Assembly: GCF_013402915.1 (NCBI RefSeq)
Contig: NC_050719.1
Span: forward strand, 1,240,001-1,304,000
Direction of reading: 5' to 3'
DNA length: 64,000 nucleotides
Source: Zygotorulaspora mrakii
Lineage: Eukaryota > Ascomycota > Saccharomycetes > Saccharomycetales > Saccharomycetaceae
Below the pieces are notes generated by a model, which worked only from the letters and a program-made list of their open reading frames with translations, was not told where the DNA came from and did no database searches. The stretch's first letter is position 1. Each line of letters opens with the position of its first letter. Shown in pieces: positions 18,983-29,800 of this stretch. The position numbers and the translations under genes were made by a program.

Positions 18983-20368
18983 TCAATTAGAATTATTTAC
19001 TGCACTCTCTTTTCCCTTTTGATGAAATACAGAGTGAAACTTTAAAAGTCCATAATAGCCTTGATATAATGACTCGTAGTCGGTCATATATCCATTCAGC
19101 TTTTTATTATAATCGTTAACTACTTCCTCGCATTTATCTTCCCAGCCTCTTATTCTGCGTAGATCTTTAAGCTCGGAAACTGTAAATTGCACCAAAGGTC
19201 GTGTACCATATTTCAACGGACCTATATTTATCCAATGCAATTCATCGCAATAATTGGTAAACTCTTCAATTGCTTGAAAATATTCGAACAAGTTTTCTGC
19301 AGTATCGATAAAAAAAGCTGTACAGACAAATATTTTTTTATATTGTTTGTCATTAGTGGTATATTGTCTGAAATCACCCCAAAGAACGTTTAAATTCGCG
19401 GGGCGTATAACATCTTTTAAATTGACTTGCACTTGTCTAGTTTGGCTTTCAGGGTCAACATGACCGGAATAATATTGTGAAAACGGACTTATATCCAAAT
19501 CATAAGGATGGTCCAAGGCAAATTGATTAAAAACATACATCAGCGCTGACCATTCAATGGAATCAACTTTACAATGAGGAAATTTGTGCGCAATAGATTG
19601 AGCGAGTTGACCCACACCAGCACCGGGTACAATAACTAGAGTGTCCTGGTCACTCGACGGTTTGAGCGAGACCTGCAGTCTTTTATGAACAAAATCATTC
19701 AACGGATTTCTCTCGCATTCGAAGGATGAACTCCAATCCCGACAAAGGTGGCCTAATGCTTCAACCACGGTGGATTGTTTGGAAGGGGAATTTGCTAATA
19801 TAATAGTATCTCCTGTGGGAATCAATTCGCCTTTATCACTGGTCATAAACCCCAAATCGGCACATGTTGTTTTCAAAATATCAGGCAGATGTTCCATCAT
19901 ATCATTATTTTTATTATTTTCAATTAGCCTCTCTAATACATATCGAATAACCAATTGAACTGATATGTTATTTTGCTGTATACTTTTATTAACTTCATCC
20001 ACCTTAGAAAAATACTTAATTCTCCTCAGATGCATAAGGTTCTCCGGCTGCAGTTCTCTTGTCCTGTTAAAAATGACACCATTCTGTCTTTGACCTCTTA
20101 TAAGATATTCCTGTAATTGAGTTAAAGCTTGAATTAATTCGTACAGTGTAGTGTTACCGTGCTCCTTGAAATGAGCAGAAGTTTTTGACAGAGTAAAGGT
20201 TGGTGATGATACAACGATTTGCTTGGATGGTAAAAAGTAGTCGGATAATGAAGTTTCGAATAATGACGTAAACCAAACCCTGAATGGCTTGTACTTCCGA
20301 AGGAAACTCATTATGACGGCCAAACAAGTGAAAATTATAGCTGAAGTATTGCCATTGAGAGACGTCAT
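18983..20368 (-). CDS. Putative SAM-dependent methyltransferase, YMR209C orthologue
   Basis: The 461-residue protein corresponds to S. cerevisiae YMR209C, a predicted S-adenosylmethionine-dependent methyltransferase of unknown substrate. An N-terminal hydrophobic segment (about residues 9-22, AIIFTCLAVIMSFL) followed by basic residues suggests a membrane anchor. A Rossmann-type motif I appears as LVIVPGAGVGQLAQSIA, followed by a DSIEWS strand end, as in the N2227 group. The downstream WGDFRQY segment is also typical. The start at 20368 is the first ATG; a second at about residue 20 would remove the anchor. Position next to chromosome XIII/XV genes supports orthology. The substrate cannot be inferred. 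Confidence 0.82.
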   Translation of the reverse strand: MTSLNGNTSAIIFTCLAVIMSFLRKYKPFRVWFTSLFETSLSDYFLPSKQIVVSSPTFTLSKTSAHFKEHGNTTLYELIQALTQLQEYLIRGQRQNGVIFNRTRELQPENLMHLRRIKYFSKVDEVNKSIQQNNISVQLVIRYVLERLIENNKNNDMMEHLPDILKTTCADLGFMTSDKGELIPTGDTIILANSPSKQSTVVEALGHLCRDWSSSFECERNPLNDFVHKRLQVSLKPSSDQDTLVIVPGAGVGQLAQSIAHKFPHCKVDSIEWSALMYVFNQFALDHPYDLDISPFSQYYSGHVDPESQTRQVQVNLKDVIRPANLNVLWGDFRQYTTNDKQYKKIFVCTAFFIDTAENLFEYFQAIEEFTNYCDELHWINIGPLKYGTRPLVQFTVSELKDLRRIRGWEDKCEEVVNDYNKKLNGYMTDYESLYQGYYGLLKFHSVFHQKGKESAVNNSN

Positions 20369-21072
20369 GGCTTGTTTTCTTTAGTTTGGCATTATCACGT
20401 TGTAGATTGTTTGAAGCATCGCCCTAAATAAGATTATAAGGATGAAAAAGAGGACCTAGTTGATTTATTAACTAAAAAAAAATGCTTGCGAATAACAAGG
20501 GAGAACATAATTGAAGTCTTACCATACTATCAATTTAAATCAGTCTAAATTGGTCAAGTGGGCCTTCTATCAAGGATGTATACACAAGATATGTTTACGA
20601 GCGAGAAAATCACAATTGCACATGAATCAGAAGGTATTTCCAATGAATTGTTGTAGACAATGAGCTCACAATCCAACGACAGAGGTGCATGAGAAAATTC
20701 ATGTTTGATAATCAGGCAGGCTTGCTTGTGGTAGTCGTGAACTTGTATCTTATCGTATAAAACCAGAAACCGTGAAATAGATCACTTATCTGTAACAGTT
20801 TGCGGTTGTCACACATTTTACCAGATCATTAAGTGGAATACGTACATCAACGGTCAAGGGTGTAATACATTCGCCACCCAGAGAGCTTGTACAAATACTC
20901 TGGCACCTTTCTTTGATGTACAGTTCCAGGCACCGATCCACAAAGAACTTAACTTCGGTTTTTCTTTTTTCTTAAAAAGGGTATCTATAAAGAAAGACAG
21001 GTAAAAACTAAACTCTGGTCCTTAAAACAACTGAAATGCCAAAAATCCTGATTATATTACTTAATTGTTTCG
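20369..21072. other. Upstream region of the YMR209C orthologue
   Basis: About 700 bp between the 5' end of the methyltransferase gene and the 3' end of TPO4. No gene or RNA is recognised. A poly-A stretch lies at about 20474-20481 and A/T-rich sequence near 20957-20990. Confidence 0.5.
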
Positions 21073-22986
21073 CTAAACTTTATCGGAAGTGCGATCCGAT
21101 AAAGACGCTTCTGAATGATCACTTTCCAAGTGGTCATACATAGATTCTTGTGGCTCAGCTCTTATAACAGCTTGGCTACGGCCGCTTGTCCCACCATTAC
21201 TAACTCTTGAAGATGTTCTTTTGACAGACGCCATAGAATGTGAGTCATCATAAACTTGTAAAGTCGCTACTCTGCTTAAAGTGGCTTGGTCATTGTCATC
21301 ATAATTATCACCGTCAGTCTCTTCACGTTCATTTTCCGTTTTGATCATCGCCGCATAGCCGAACTGAGATCTACGTCTTATTTTACTGCCCCAACGTTCA
21401 AAGATCCATGGGATCGGTAGCATTGCCACACAAATCAATGCAAAAAGTGTACTTGCCCATTTGACTTTTAAGTTTTCGTACATTTGTACTGTGAACAAAG
21501 GAAAAACACTACACACCACATATCTCAACAGGGAATTAGCGGCTAGGGCAGATGCAACCATTAATGGCGGGAAGCATTGCGTGAAGTAGATGATAACACT
21601 GAAAAAAATATTAATCAATCCAAAGCCAAACGGAACACCAGCTGCAACAGGTGACATCCAGTGTACGTCTGGTCTTGCGGTCCATGCTTGCCAGAAAAGG
21701 GCAACTGGTAGAGCTACGGCACCACATTTACAACCTAATAGAAACCTTTCCGGTACAACAGGAAGAAGTTCGTTTGTTTTTGGATCCCTCTCTCCTCTAT
21801 AAGGAGTAGTCCTATTAGAAGTACTGTTCTCCAACTCTGGAGTTCCAGGAGGTGCCTTTGGAAATAAAATTTTCCTATCGACTACAATGTAGAAAAGTGC
21901 TCCTAACCAAAGACCGATACCGATCCCTAGAAATGGTAAACTCGAAACACCAGAGCTCATTCCATACACTCCCGAATAGATAATTGGATATGCTTCGAAG
22001 AAACCAAATAAGACAGCGAAGATAAATGCAACATATATGCTGAAAACAAGCACAATTGGTTCAACAACAAGCATTTTCACCGGACGTAGAGTGGTCATCG
22101 TCAGGACCACCTTCAAAAACTGTTTTTGTTCCTCCTTGGTGAATTCCTTCAAATTTAAGTTTCTCTTCTTTGCCCTTTTCTTTAAAATAATACCTTTATG
22201 TGTTTCAGGTAGGACAAAAATGAACGGTAGAATGACTCCACCAGCAATTAGTTGAATGTATTGAGTCCAGCGCCAGCCTTGAGCTTCCACGGCAAACGAA
22301 GACATGATTGGGGATATAACTGGGCCCAAAAAAGGCGCCAATGAGAACAACACAGCAGCCGTAGAAACCTCATCGAAGTCAAATATGTCCATGACCGTCC
22401 CGGATCCAACACTCAACGCCGGACATGCAAAGAGTCCAGAGAAAAATCGTAGTGGCAAAATCATCCTCATATGGCCGTTGGACAAGGCCACTCCCATAGT
22501 GAAAAGCATCGATATTGGCAGCGTAAACAGGTATATGGGTTTACGACCAAACACTTCACTCAATGGGGCAAAAATCACTGTCGATAGGCCCAGCAGATAA
22601 AATGTCAATCCCGCAAGACCAAGGGTCCGGCTCACATGATATCTAGCCTGGAAAACAGGCACACTCGATACATAAAGTGAAGATCCCATCGTCACCACCA
22701 GACAAAGCAGCGCCACTGTCATTGTAGCGTACCATTTCTTCCACGCAGGCCAATTATGTGGATTGTCCATATCATCCGGCCCATCCCAATCCAGCGTTGC
22801 CGGATCTATAACTGCATCAGGGTCAGCCTGCCCACCCTTGCCCTCTATCGGCCTCACAACATCTTCTTTGCCCTCTTTTACTACGTCTTGAGCACGTGAA
22901 TCCTCTTTCACGCTGTGATAACTTTTTTCATCAGTACAGCTTTCGGAGCTATCGCTGGGCTTCCTATCCTTCAACTCTACCTCCAT
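21073..22986 (-). CDS. TPO4: Polyamine exporter of the DHA1 major facilitator family (Tpo4)
   Basis: Tpo4 is a plasma-membrane drug:H+ antiporter that exports polyamines. The 637-residue protein has a long acidic cytosolic N-terminus, then the family signature NPHNWPAWKKW just before the first of twelve membrane segments. The loop after segment 2 carries LSEVFGRKPIY (motif A). DHA1 motif C-type glycines follow in FLGPVISPI. The C-terminal tail is Ser-rich and may be phosphorylated. I place the start at the ATG at 22986; open codons further upstream begin with TTG, not ATG. It is divergent from MGL2. Confidence 0.9.
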   Translation of the reverse strand: MEVELKDRKPSDSSESCTDEKSYHSVKEDSRAQDVVKEGKEDVVRPIEGKGGQADPDAVIDPATLDWDGPDDMDNPHNWPAWKKWYATMTVALLCLVVTMGSSLYVSSVPVFQARYHVSRTLGLAGLTFYLLGLSTVIFAPLSEVFGRKPIYLFTLPISMLFTMGVALSNGHMRMILPLRFFSGLFACPALSVGSGTVMDIFDFDEVSTAAVLFSLAPFLGPVISPIMSSFAVEAQGWRWTQYIQLIAGGVILPFIFVLPETHKGIILKKRAKKRNLNLKEFTKEEQKQFLKVVLTMTTLRPVKMLVVEPIVLVFSIYVAFIFAVLFGFFEAYPIIYSGVYGMSSGVSSLPFLGIGIGLWLGALFYIVVDRKILFPKAPPGTPELENSTSNRTTPYRGERDPKTNELLPVVPERFLLGCKCGAVALPVALFWQAWTARPDVHWMSPVAAGVPFGFGLINIFFSVIIYFTQCFPPLMVASALAANSLLRYVVCSVFPLFTVQMYENLKVKWASTLFALICVAMLPIPWIFERWGSKIRRRSQFGYAAMIKTENEREETDGDNYDDNDQATLSRVATLQVYDDSHSMASVKRTSSRVSNGGTSGRSQAVIRAEPQESMYDHLESDHSEASLSDRTSDKV

Positions 22987-23573
22987 GACAAAAAATAAAA
23001 CCACTTGATCGAACCACGCCTTACTCACCAGGTTCAATTCGATTCACCCGTTTCTGTCGTCTGCGATGTGTGCTAACATTATATATGATGCTACTTCTGT
23101 GGGTTGCTTCCCTGACTCTGGGCGTAACGTTTAAAGCCAATCTTCGGAAAAACTTATAAACCCCGCCACCACCACCACTACTGCTTTCTTTTATTGTCGG
23201 GTTTAATATCATTGCTGCCGAGAGCTTTTTTGCCCCTCGGTGGGGCCCCGGGTGCCGCTTAGCCCGTTTTGGGTTAACGGCGTCCCTAGCAACGCAGAGG
23301 GGCAGCGGAACAGCGGCTAGCGGCACAACGGGAACACGGACCGAGGATTCCGTTTGTACGAATCTGGAATTCGTTGTTTATTTTTCTATTTTGTTTCTCG
23401 TTTGTTTCCAGATCCATTTCTGTTCTTTGATACAAGAAAAAGTGAAAAAACATTTGGGCTGGTCGAAGATGCAATGGATATACAGCTATCCCCGACGAAG
23501 CAAGGCACAAGATAGGTATATAGGAAAGGTATCAATTGAAAGTAAGTGGTTGAGATACCAGAGATGAATAAGT
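22987..23573. promoter_or_regulatory. TPO4-MGL2 divergent promoter with GC-rich motif cluster
   Basis: The 587-bp shared promoter contains a GC-rich core (about 23220-23335), unlike the A/T-rich promoters around it. It includes the palindromic GGGGCCCC (23241-23248), several CGG/CCG triplets, and stress-element cores CCCCT (23232-23236) and AGGGG (23298-23302). Zinc-cluster activators and Msn2/4 would be natural candidates; this is inference. Open stretches across it have no gene character. Confidence 0.5.
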
Positions 23574-24899
23574 ATGGCATTTAAGGACTACCTTCCCAAT
23601 TGTTTGCGAGTTCATCAGGTGCGACCAGACCATCCGCTGGAGTGGCAGGATGATTCTGGTAATAAAAAAGTCACCTTGGATAGCTTGATAGATGAGAACT
23701 GTCAAGAGTTCTCAGACAACGCTTCAGCGTACCTGAATCCAATGCTGCTGAATGGGCACATGCAAACAGCTTATGCCGCATTCAAGCCGTTTGAGACGGT
23801 GGATCGTGTTTTCTACAAGAGGTTAATATTGACGTATCGAGATCAGGGCGAGGGAAGCGTTGACATTGCAGTCAAAAGTTTGGAGAAAAGCGATTATATT
23901 CCCAGAAACCAGTCGAAATTCAAGTTGCCGTCAAATTACTCTTTTTTCGAGGCGAATGATCCCCGATTGTACTCTAACGATGACAAGCCGATGGTGATCA
24001 TTCTGCATGGACTGACGGGAGGGTCTGCGGAGAGCTATGCCAGAACGCTGGTGAACAGGATAACCGCAGGGTACAATTTTGAGGCGTGCGTTTTCAACGC
24101 AAGAGGATGCTGTAATTCGTGTTTAACAACACCGCAGATGTACAACGGCGGTTGGACTAATGACATAAGACAGTGTGTGAACGATTTGAAATCAAGATTC
24201 CCGAACCGAAAGTTTTATATGGTCGGGTTCTCACTGGGAGCGTCCATCATGTCCAACTACATCGGAGAGCAAGGCGACAAATCTGAGATAGAATGCGCGG
24301 TTGCGTTAGGGAACCCGTGGGACCTCTGTCATTCGTCTTACTACATCAACAATACAAGAATGGGATCACATTTCTATTCTCCAGCCTTGGCGAAAAATTT
24401 AGTCGATTTGGCACAAAAACACATCGATGTCTTGAAAGAGAGTCCAACGCTAGGTCAAGCGTACAAAGAGCACATTATCCGAGCTCCCAAAACCGTCGAA
24501 GAATTCGACAATTTGTTTACAGCACCAATGTTTGGCTACAATACTGCAACCGAATATTATAGAAATGCATCCTCTTGTAATAGACTACTTTCCATCAGAA
24601 CTCCATTCTTGGCAATCAATGCAATTGATGATCCAATTGTAGGGTTTGAATCACTACCTGAGTACGAAGTCAAAGCTAATCCGTATGTTCTAATGCTCAA
24701 GACTACAAAAGGTGGGCATGTTGCGTGGTTTAGCGATAAACACGGGAAAAGATGGTACACGGATCCACTGTGTAGGTTTTTGAGCGCATTCCATAAAGAG
24801 GTTGTATTAAGGAGCTTGAAGCCAAAAATTAATGAGAAGCTGCTGCCCACCAATATTGTTGGACCAGTGATGACTACGTATGGTGATTATTATGTTTAA
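23574..24899 (+). CDS. MGL2: Monoacylglycerol lipase-type alpha/beta hydrolase (Mgl2)
   Basis: The 441-residue protein is the orthologue of S. cerevisiae YMR210W (Mgl2), a monoacylglycerol lipase related to the ethyl-ester synthases Eht1 and Eeb1. The alpha/beta-hydrolase fold is clear. The oxyanion region is ILHGLTGGSAESY, the nucleophile elbow is GFSLGASIM, the acid lies in AIDDPIVG, and the histidine is in GGHVAWF. The NPMLLNGHMQT segment near the N-terminus is a family hallmark. The ATG at 23574 gives MAFKDYLPN. The gene lies between TPO4 and DML1, interleaving S. cerevisiae chromosomes XV and XIII. Confidence 0.93.
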   Translation: MAFKDYLPNCLRVHQVRPDHPLEWQDDSGNKKVTLDSLIDENCQEFSDNASAYLNPMLLNGHMQTAYAAFKPFETVDRVFYKRLILTYRDQGEGSVDIAVKSLEKSDYIPRNQSKFKLPSNYSFFEANDPRLYSNDDKPMVIILHGLTGGSAESYARTLVNRITAGYNFEACVFNARGCCNSCLTTPQMYNGGWTNDIRQCVNDLKSRFPNRKFYMVGFSLGASIMSNYIGEQGDKSEIECAVALGNPWDLCHSSYYINNTRMGSHFYSPALAKNLVDLAQKHIDVLKESPTLGQAYKEHIIRAPKTVEEFDNLFTAPMFGYNTATEYYRNASSCNRLLSIRTPFLAINAIDDPIVGFESLPEYEVKANPYVLMLKTTKGGHVAWFSDKHGKRWYTDPLCRFLSAFHKEVVLRSLKPKINEKLLPTNIVGPVMTTYGDYYV

Positions 24900-25204
24900 T
24901 GTGTACTTATAAATAGACTTGAACCTCTTAATAAGGTAAAAAAGTACGATACACTAACACTTCACTGGACGTTGGTGGCTGTTCGAACGTTGCCTTTTGG
25001 AGATTCGATAAGATATAGCGCGATAGCTAGCTTTAAGCTGAAAGAACGGTTCTCTAAGCTTTGCTTGCTCACATGGGTGGGTAACTGTTATTTAAATATG
25101 TAGACATTGTTAGTTGAAAAATGTTCGCTACAAAGCCCATTGATTGCCACAATAAAAAATAATAAGTATTGACTCTTAATATATATGACTAGCAATGAGA
25201 GGTG
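24900..25204. other. MGL2-DML1 intergenic region
   Basis: A 305-bp region between two genes on the same strand. It contains no RNA or gene that I recognise. A short AATAAAAAATAATAAG stretch near 25150 probably belongs to the DML1 core promoter. Confidence 0.5.
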
Positions 25205-26635
25205 ATGCATGAAGTAATTACCATTTCATTAGGTCAGCGAGCTAATCATACAGCAACTCAATTTTTTAATTGTCAACAAGAACTTCTGAGTGAGCAAGGA
25301 GAAAGGCTGAATGATCCATCAATTTTTTTGAACCCCACGATAGACAAGCTCTCAAAAACCGTTTCATATGCACCACGGTCATTGATATGGGATGCCAAGA
25401 ATGGAACCGGTTCTCTAGGGACTTATCAATACTCGCACACGAGAGACTATTACTTTGGTCAAGATAATGAAAGTGATGAGAACCATAATGTGATAATGAC
25501 ACATCCAGCTATTCCAAAGTCGCAGTACCAACAAGCTCTGGATAGCGGTTCATTCCCATTGCCTAAACTTACAACCGAGAATACAAAATACTGGTCAGAC
25601 TATTCTAAACTAGTATATTCACCCAGAAGTTTTAATATCTTAAAGGACTGGTACCATGATGTTTGTAATCCTAACAAGCCTGATTTCGAAAAACTTGAAA
25701 CCAAAAAATTTGATAACTTCGATGTTGGCTATCAGGAATTTAACGAGAGTTATCTGACGGATTTCTTTGATGGAAATTTTCATTCTGAACTGGAACAATG
25801 TGATACTCTGCAGGGGTTCAACTTAATAATGGATATGGACTCTGGTTGGGGAGGTTTCACCACAGCACTAGTGCAAGAATTGAGAAATGAACTTCCGAAG
25901 AAAACGTTCTTCAATTGGGGTTACAATGAAAATGATCCATTGACTGCAAAGCATACAAAGTTTCAAGAGGCTCGTTTTTCAAGATCAACGCTCCCTCTTG
26001 TTGAGAATAAAATAAAAGCCATGGCATACATGTCTGAAGACTGCGATCTTATGGTACCGTTATATGCCGATTCCAAACTCTCCAACTGGGAACAAGGAGG
26101 CTTGACTTGTAAATATATCGATGCGATTTCATCAGTTTTGTCTTTATCTCATAACGCGGACAGAAAATCCATGGATTTTGTTAAAGATTGTTTTACATTT
26201 GGAGATACCTCGAAATGCTTTGTTTCTTCATTCATGGATGAAAACGAAACTGATGATTCGTATTTTGCAAGGATAATGCCATTTAGAAATCATCCAAAGG
26301 ATTCTAATGAGCAGCACGTTTTTTCTGAATGTTCTATTATCAGAGGAATTGTCGGCTCTGATCTCGAATCTTCAAAGAGCAAGAAATTATTGAGGACCTA
26401 TCCTTATCATCCATCAGACACGATACCGCGAGAACTTAGTGAGAGAAAGAGTTTTTCATTGAAATATAAAACTACTGAAATTTGCAGAAACGTTTTCACG
26501 CATTATCATGAAATAGTTACTAAATACATCAGAAACACTAGCGACAGAGAAGAACTGAAGGACCGTCTTGCCACATTGGCATCTCAGTATGAATACGGGT
26601 GGTATGACGATGAGGATTCTTCAGATGATTTGTAG
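25205..26635 (+). CDS. DML1: Misato/tubulin-like mitochondrial inheritance protein Dml1
   Basis: Dml1 is the yeast Misato homologue, a tubulin-like protein needed for mitochondrial DNA inheritance and morphology. The 476-residue protein matches the S. cerevisiae length (475). It begins MHEVITISLGQRANHTATQFFN, the misato segment equivalent to the tubulin N-terminal nucleotide-binding region. A tubulin-like glycine motif appears as MDMDSGWGGFTTAL. The first true ATG is at 25205; the codon before it is GTG. The downstream intergenic gap to FAS2 is a rearrangement junction relative to S. cerevisiae. Confidence 0.94.
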   Translation: MHEVITISLGQRANHTATQFFNCQQELLSEQGERLNDPSIFLNPTIDKLSKTVSYAPRSLIWDAKNGTGSLGTYQYSHTRDYYFGQDNESDENHNVIMTHPAIPKSQYQQALDSGSFPLPKLTTENTKYWSDYSKLVYSPRSFNILKDWYHDVCNPNKPDFEKLETKKFDNFDVGYQEFNESYLTDFFDGNFHSELEQCDTLQGFNLIMDMDSGWGGFTTALVQELRNELPKKTFFNWGYNENDPLTAKHTKFQEARFSRSTLPLVENKIKAMAYMSEDCDLMVPLYADSKLSNWEQGGLTCKYIDAISSVLSLSHNADRKSMDFVKDCFTFGDTSKCFVSSFMDENETDDSYFARIMPFRNHPKDSNEQHVFSECSIIRGIVGSDLESSKSKKLLRTYPYHPSDTIPRELSERKSFSLKYKTTEICRNVFTHYHEIVTKYIRNTSDREELKDRLATLASQYEYGWYDDEDSSDDL

Positions 26636-26827
26636 AAATGTTATTCTCATCCTATTTTATACTACTATAATTTAACATTTAGCTGAATTTTTTATAAAAT
26701 TCCTTCAAAAGAAAAAAATGTATATACATTGAAGAGAACTACATTAAAAATAACTGGTTTTGGAGTTGACGCTATATAGACATATGCTATAAAATGAGCT
26801 CAACAAACGTTTTAATCGCTAAGGCAT

Positions 26828-29800
26828 TCATTTCTTGGAGGAAATGGCAACAGCAACAGACTGAAAGTCATCATGCGAAATAGAAACTTTAACGTTAGAA
26901 ATGCCAGCTTGAGCAGCGATTTTCTTAGCACTACCTGTTAATTTAACTTCAGGTCCTCTCTCACTAACACGAGTGATTTCGATTTCTTTCAAAGAAGCTC
27001 CACCACCTTGGGACTTGACCCCGAGAGACTTAAAAACAGCTTCTTTTGCAGACCAAGTTCCAGCAAAAGAACTTTGCGCACAAGGCTGCGATTTGCAGTA
27101 GGCAATTTCTTCAGGGGTGAAGTTACGTTCAATGAAGGTCTCGTTGTCAATATTGACGCTCGAAATCAACTCAACGTCAACACCAACACCATTACCCTCT
27201 GTACCACCAGCAACATGCTTTGCGAGATCACCAACAATGGCAGCTGTTTTCTTATTATTTTCAGATACAAATTTGGATTTGTCTTGGATGCTCTTAGCAT
27301 TATAGGTCAAACCACCTGTTTTTTTATCGGTAGAAACACGAGCCAGTGGATCTAAGTAAACTGGCTGTTCCAATTCATCGGTATATGGTGCGTGTTCTTT
27401 ACTGATGAACAATTTATTGTAAATCATACCATTATGGAAGAACTTGTGAGCATTCTTTTCTCTTACAGTGACCTTAGCAGCATACTTTTGATAAGTCTTT
27501 TCATCAACAGCAGCATATAAGTAGTCTGGATGAATAACAATGGCTTGCGCACCTTTTTGTCCGAAACCAAAGGAAGTAATAGATACAGCCTTAACACCAT
27601 TGGTTTTCAAAGTCTTGGATGGATATAAGACGTACTCGAACTGCTCTAGAAGCTTATCAACATTATCAGCATTCCGGTTACCTGGAACGATACCCGAGTT
27701 TAAGATTTGAATAGCACCATTCAACATCCAAGCACCTGCAGCACCTTTAGGATGACCTGTTAGGTACTTCTGGAAGACACCAATTACTGGGTTACCTTCG
27801 GATCTTCCCAGATGTTTCATCATGTCATTAATGGTAGCCGATTCGTTTTTATCATTGGCCTTGGTTGATGTACCGTGGAAAGAGGCAACACCCAAATCGT
27901 CAATGGTCAAACCAAAGGTTGCCAAAGCTCCTCTCAAAGGAGCGATACGTGGATCATTCTTATAAAATTCATTACCCCATTGACTTTGAGCAGATTTGAT
28001 TTGTCTAGATGCTTCGCGCTTAATCTCCTCAGTACGTTCGGAGAAAAAAATATCATGATCTTCAGGTGAAATACTTTCAGCTTCGTAACTCAACATATCC
28101 AATTCATTTTCAACCCATTGTTTTATTTGCTTCTCACGATTCAATAATTGACGCTTTCTGTATTTGATATCCAACAATGGAGTTGGAAATTTCAAATCAC
28201 CATGATGTTCCCTGGCGGTGGTCAAAATACCTTTACCTGGAGCAGGAACAGATCTACCAATCTTATCGGTAGCAGTAGCAGTCATACCAACGATACCATA
28301 GATTGGAACTCCCATCTTCAAGGCCAAGTCTGCACTCATAATAATTTGAATACCTGCACCTTGTGCTTCCATGAAACCGCTACGTGATGTTGTGGCCGGT
28401 CTTGACATTTCTGCAGGGGTACGACCATGTTCAAATTCTTCCAAAGTGTTGGATGTGGCATTCATGTTACCAAATTCATAGGAACCTTCTTCTTGGAAGT
28501 CATCATAACCACCTACAATACAAATTTTAGCTTTTCCCGATAGGATTGTTTCCATACCTACGTCAACAGACTCAACGGCAGTAGCACACGCACCAACTGG
28601 TGTCTTGATTGGACCGGATGAAGATATCAACAACATATTAACCCATGCAGACATTGTGTTGATGAAAGACTCCTGTAAAATGTCGTTTTGGACAGGTTGA
28701 TCCTTGTAACGATCCTTGAACATACCACGAAGAGCACTCACACCTCCCATACCGGAACCAGAACAGTTACCCACTTCGGAAACATGTACGTATTCGTACA
28801 TTTCATATGGATCAACAATACCAGCTGCAATAAATGCTTCAACAACGGAGACCAAAGCATATAAAGTAATTGGGTCAACTTGAGAGATAATATCGTCAGA
28901 GATACCATAAGTTCTAGCATCCCAACCGGTAGGAATTTGACCAGCAACTAGACGGTCAAATCTCAAGGCCTTAGGAATGTACAAAGTAGCACCCTTCAAC
29001 AGTTTAACAGAAAATTCACCTGTTTCAGGAATTTCAAATATATCAACCTTCTCACCATGCTCATGCTTGAATTGTTCAGCAGTTTCCTTAGAGGCCTCAA
29101 ATGGCTCAAGATCTTCTTCAACAACCACTTCTTGAATCATTTGCTTTCTTTCTGGATTGTATCCATTGAATAATTCTGGTTCAATTAATCTAATACCGGC
29201 ATGTTCCATAATTTTGCTTTCATATTTCGTCTTGACATCTTTATCATCAATTGGGTCGTTGCTGTTGGCATCAACCCAACCAGTGTAAGGACGCCCCTTC
29301 AAGTTACCATTATGATATTTTATTAAGCCCATAATCCAGGCCATTTCAACACAACCTTCCAAAGAGAACTCACCAAAGGCTTCCATTTCCCATCTAGTTC
29401 TTGAAGAACCCCATGGACCAACTTCAGAGAAACCAGTAACGACAATAACTCTTTCCAAATCTAGCAGACCTTCTAGCTCTGAGGAAGCAAACTTCTTGAC
29501 ATCTTTATAAGACTTCAATGTTGGGAATTCCAGATTGATATTTGCCTTTGGTTGAACTTCGACCTGAGTGTATGCAGCATCAGCGTTGTCACCACTAACA
29601 ACTTTATGTTCCAGAGCAGTTTCGATGGAGACTGCCTTACGAATCTCAGATGTTTCGGTTAGTTCACTACGCAATTTCCTGGTAAATTCTTTCAAATCGG
29701 TCAAGTATTGCAAGCTACCATTCAAATCAGCCATAACAGGTGAATTTTGACATAGTTGAACGACTTCAGGAATTAGCAACCCTAGCAAATTAAATGCCAT

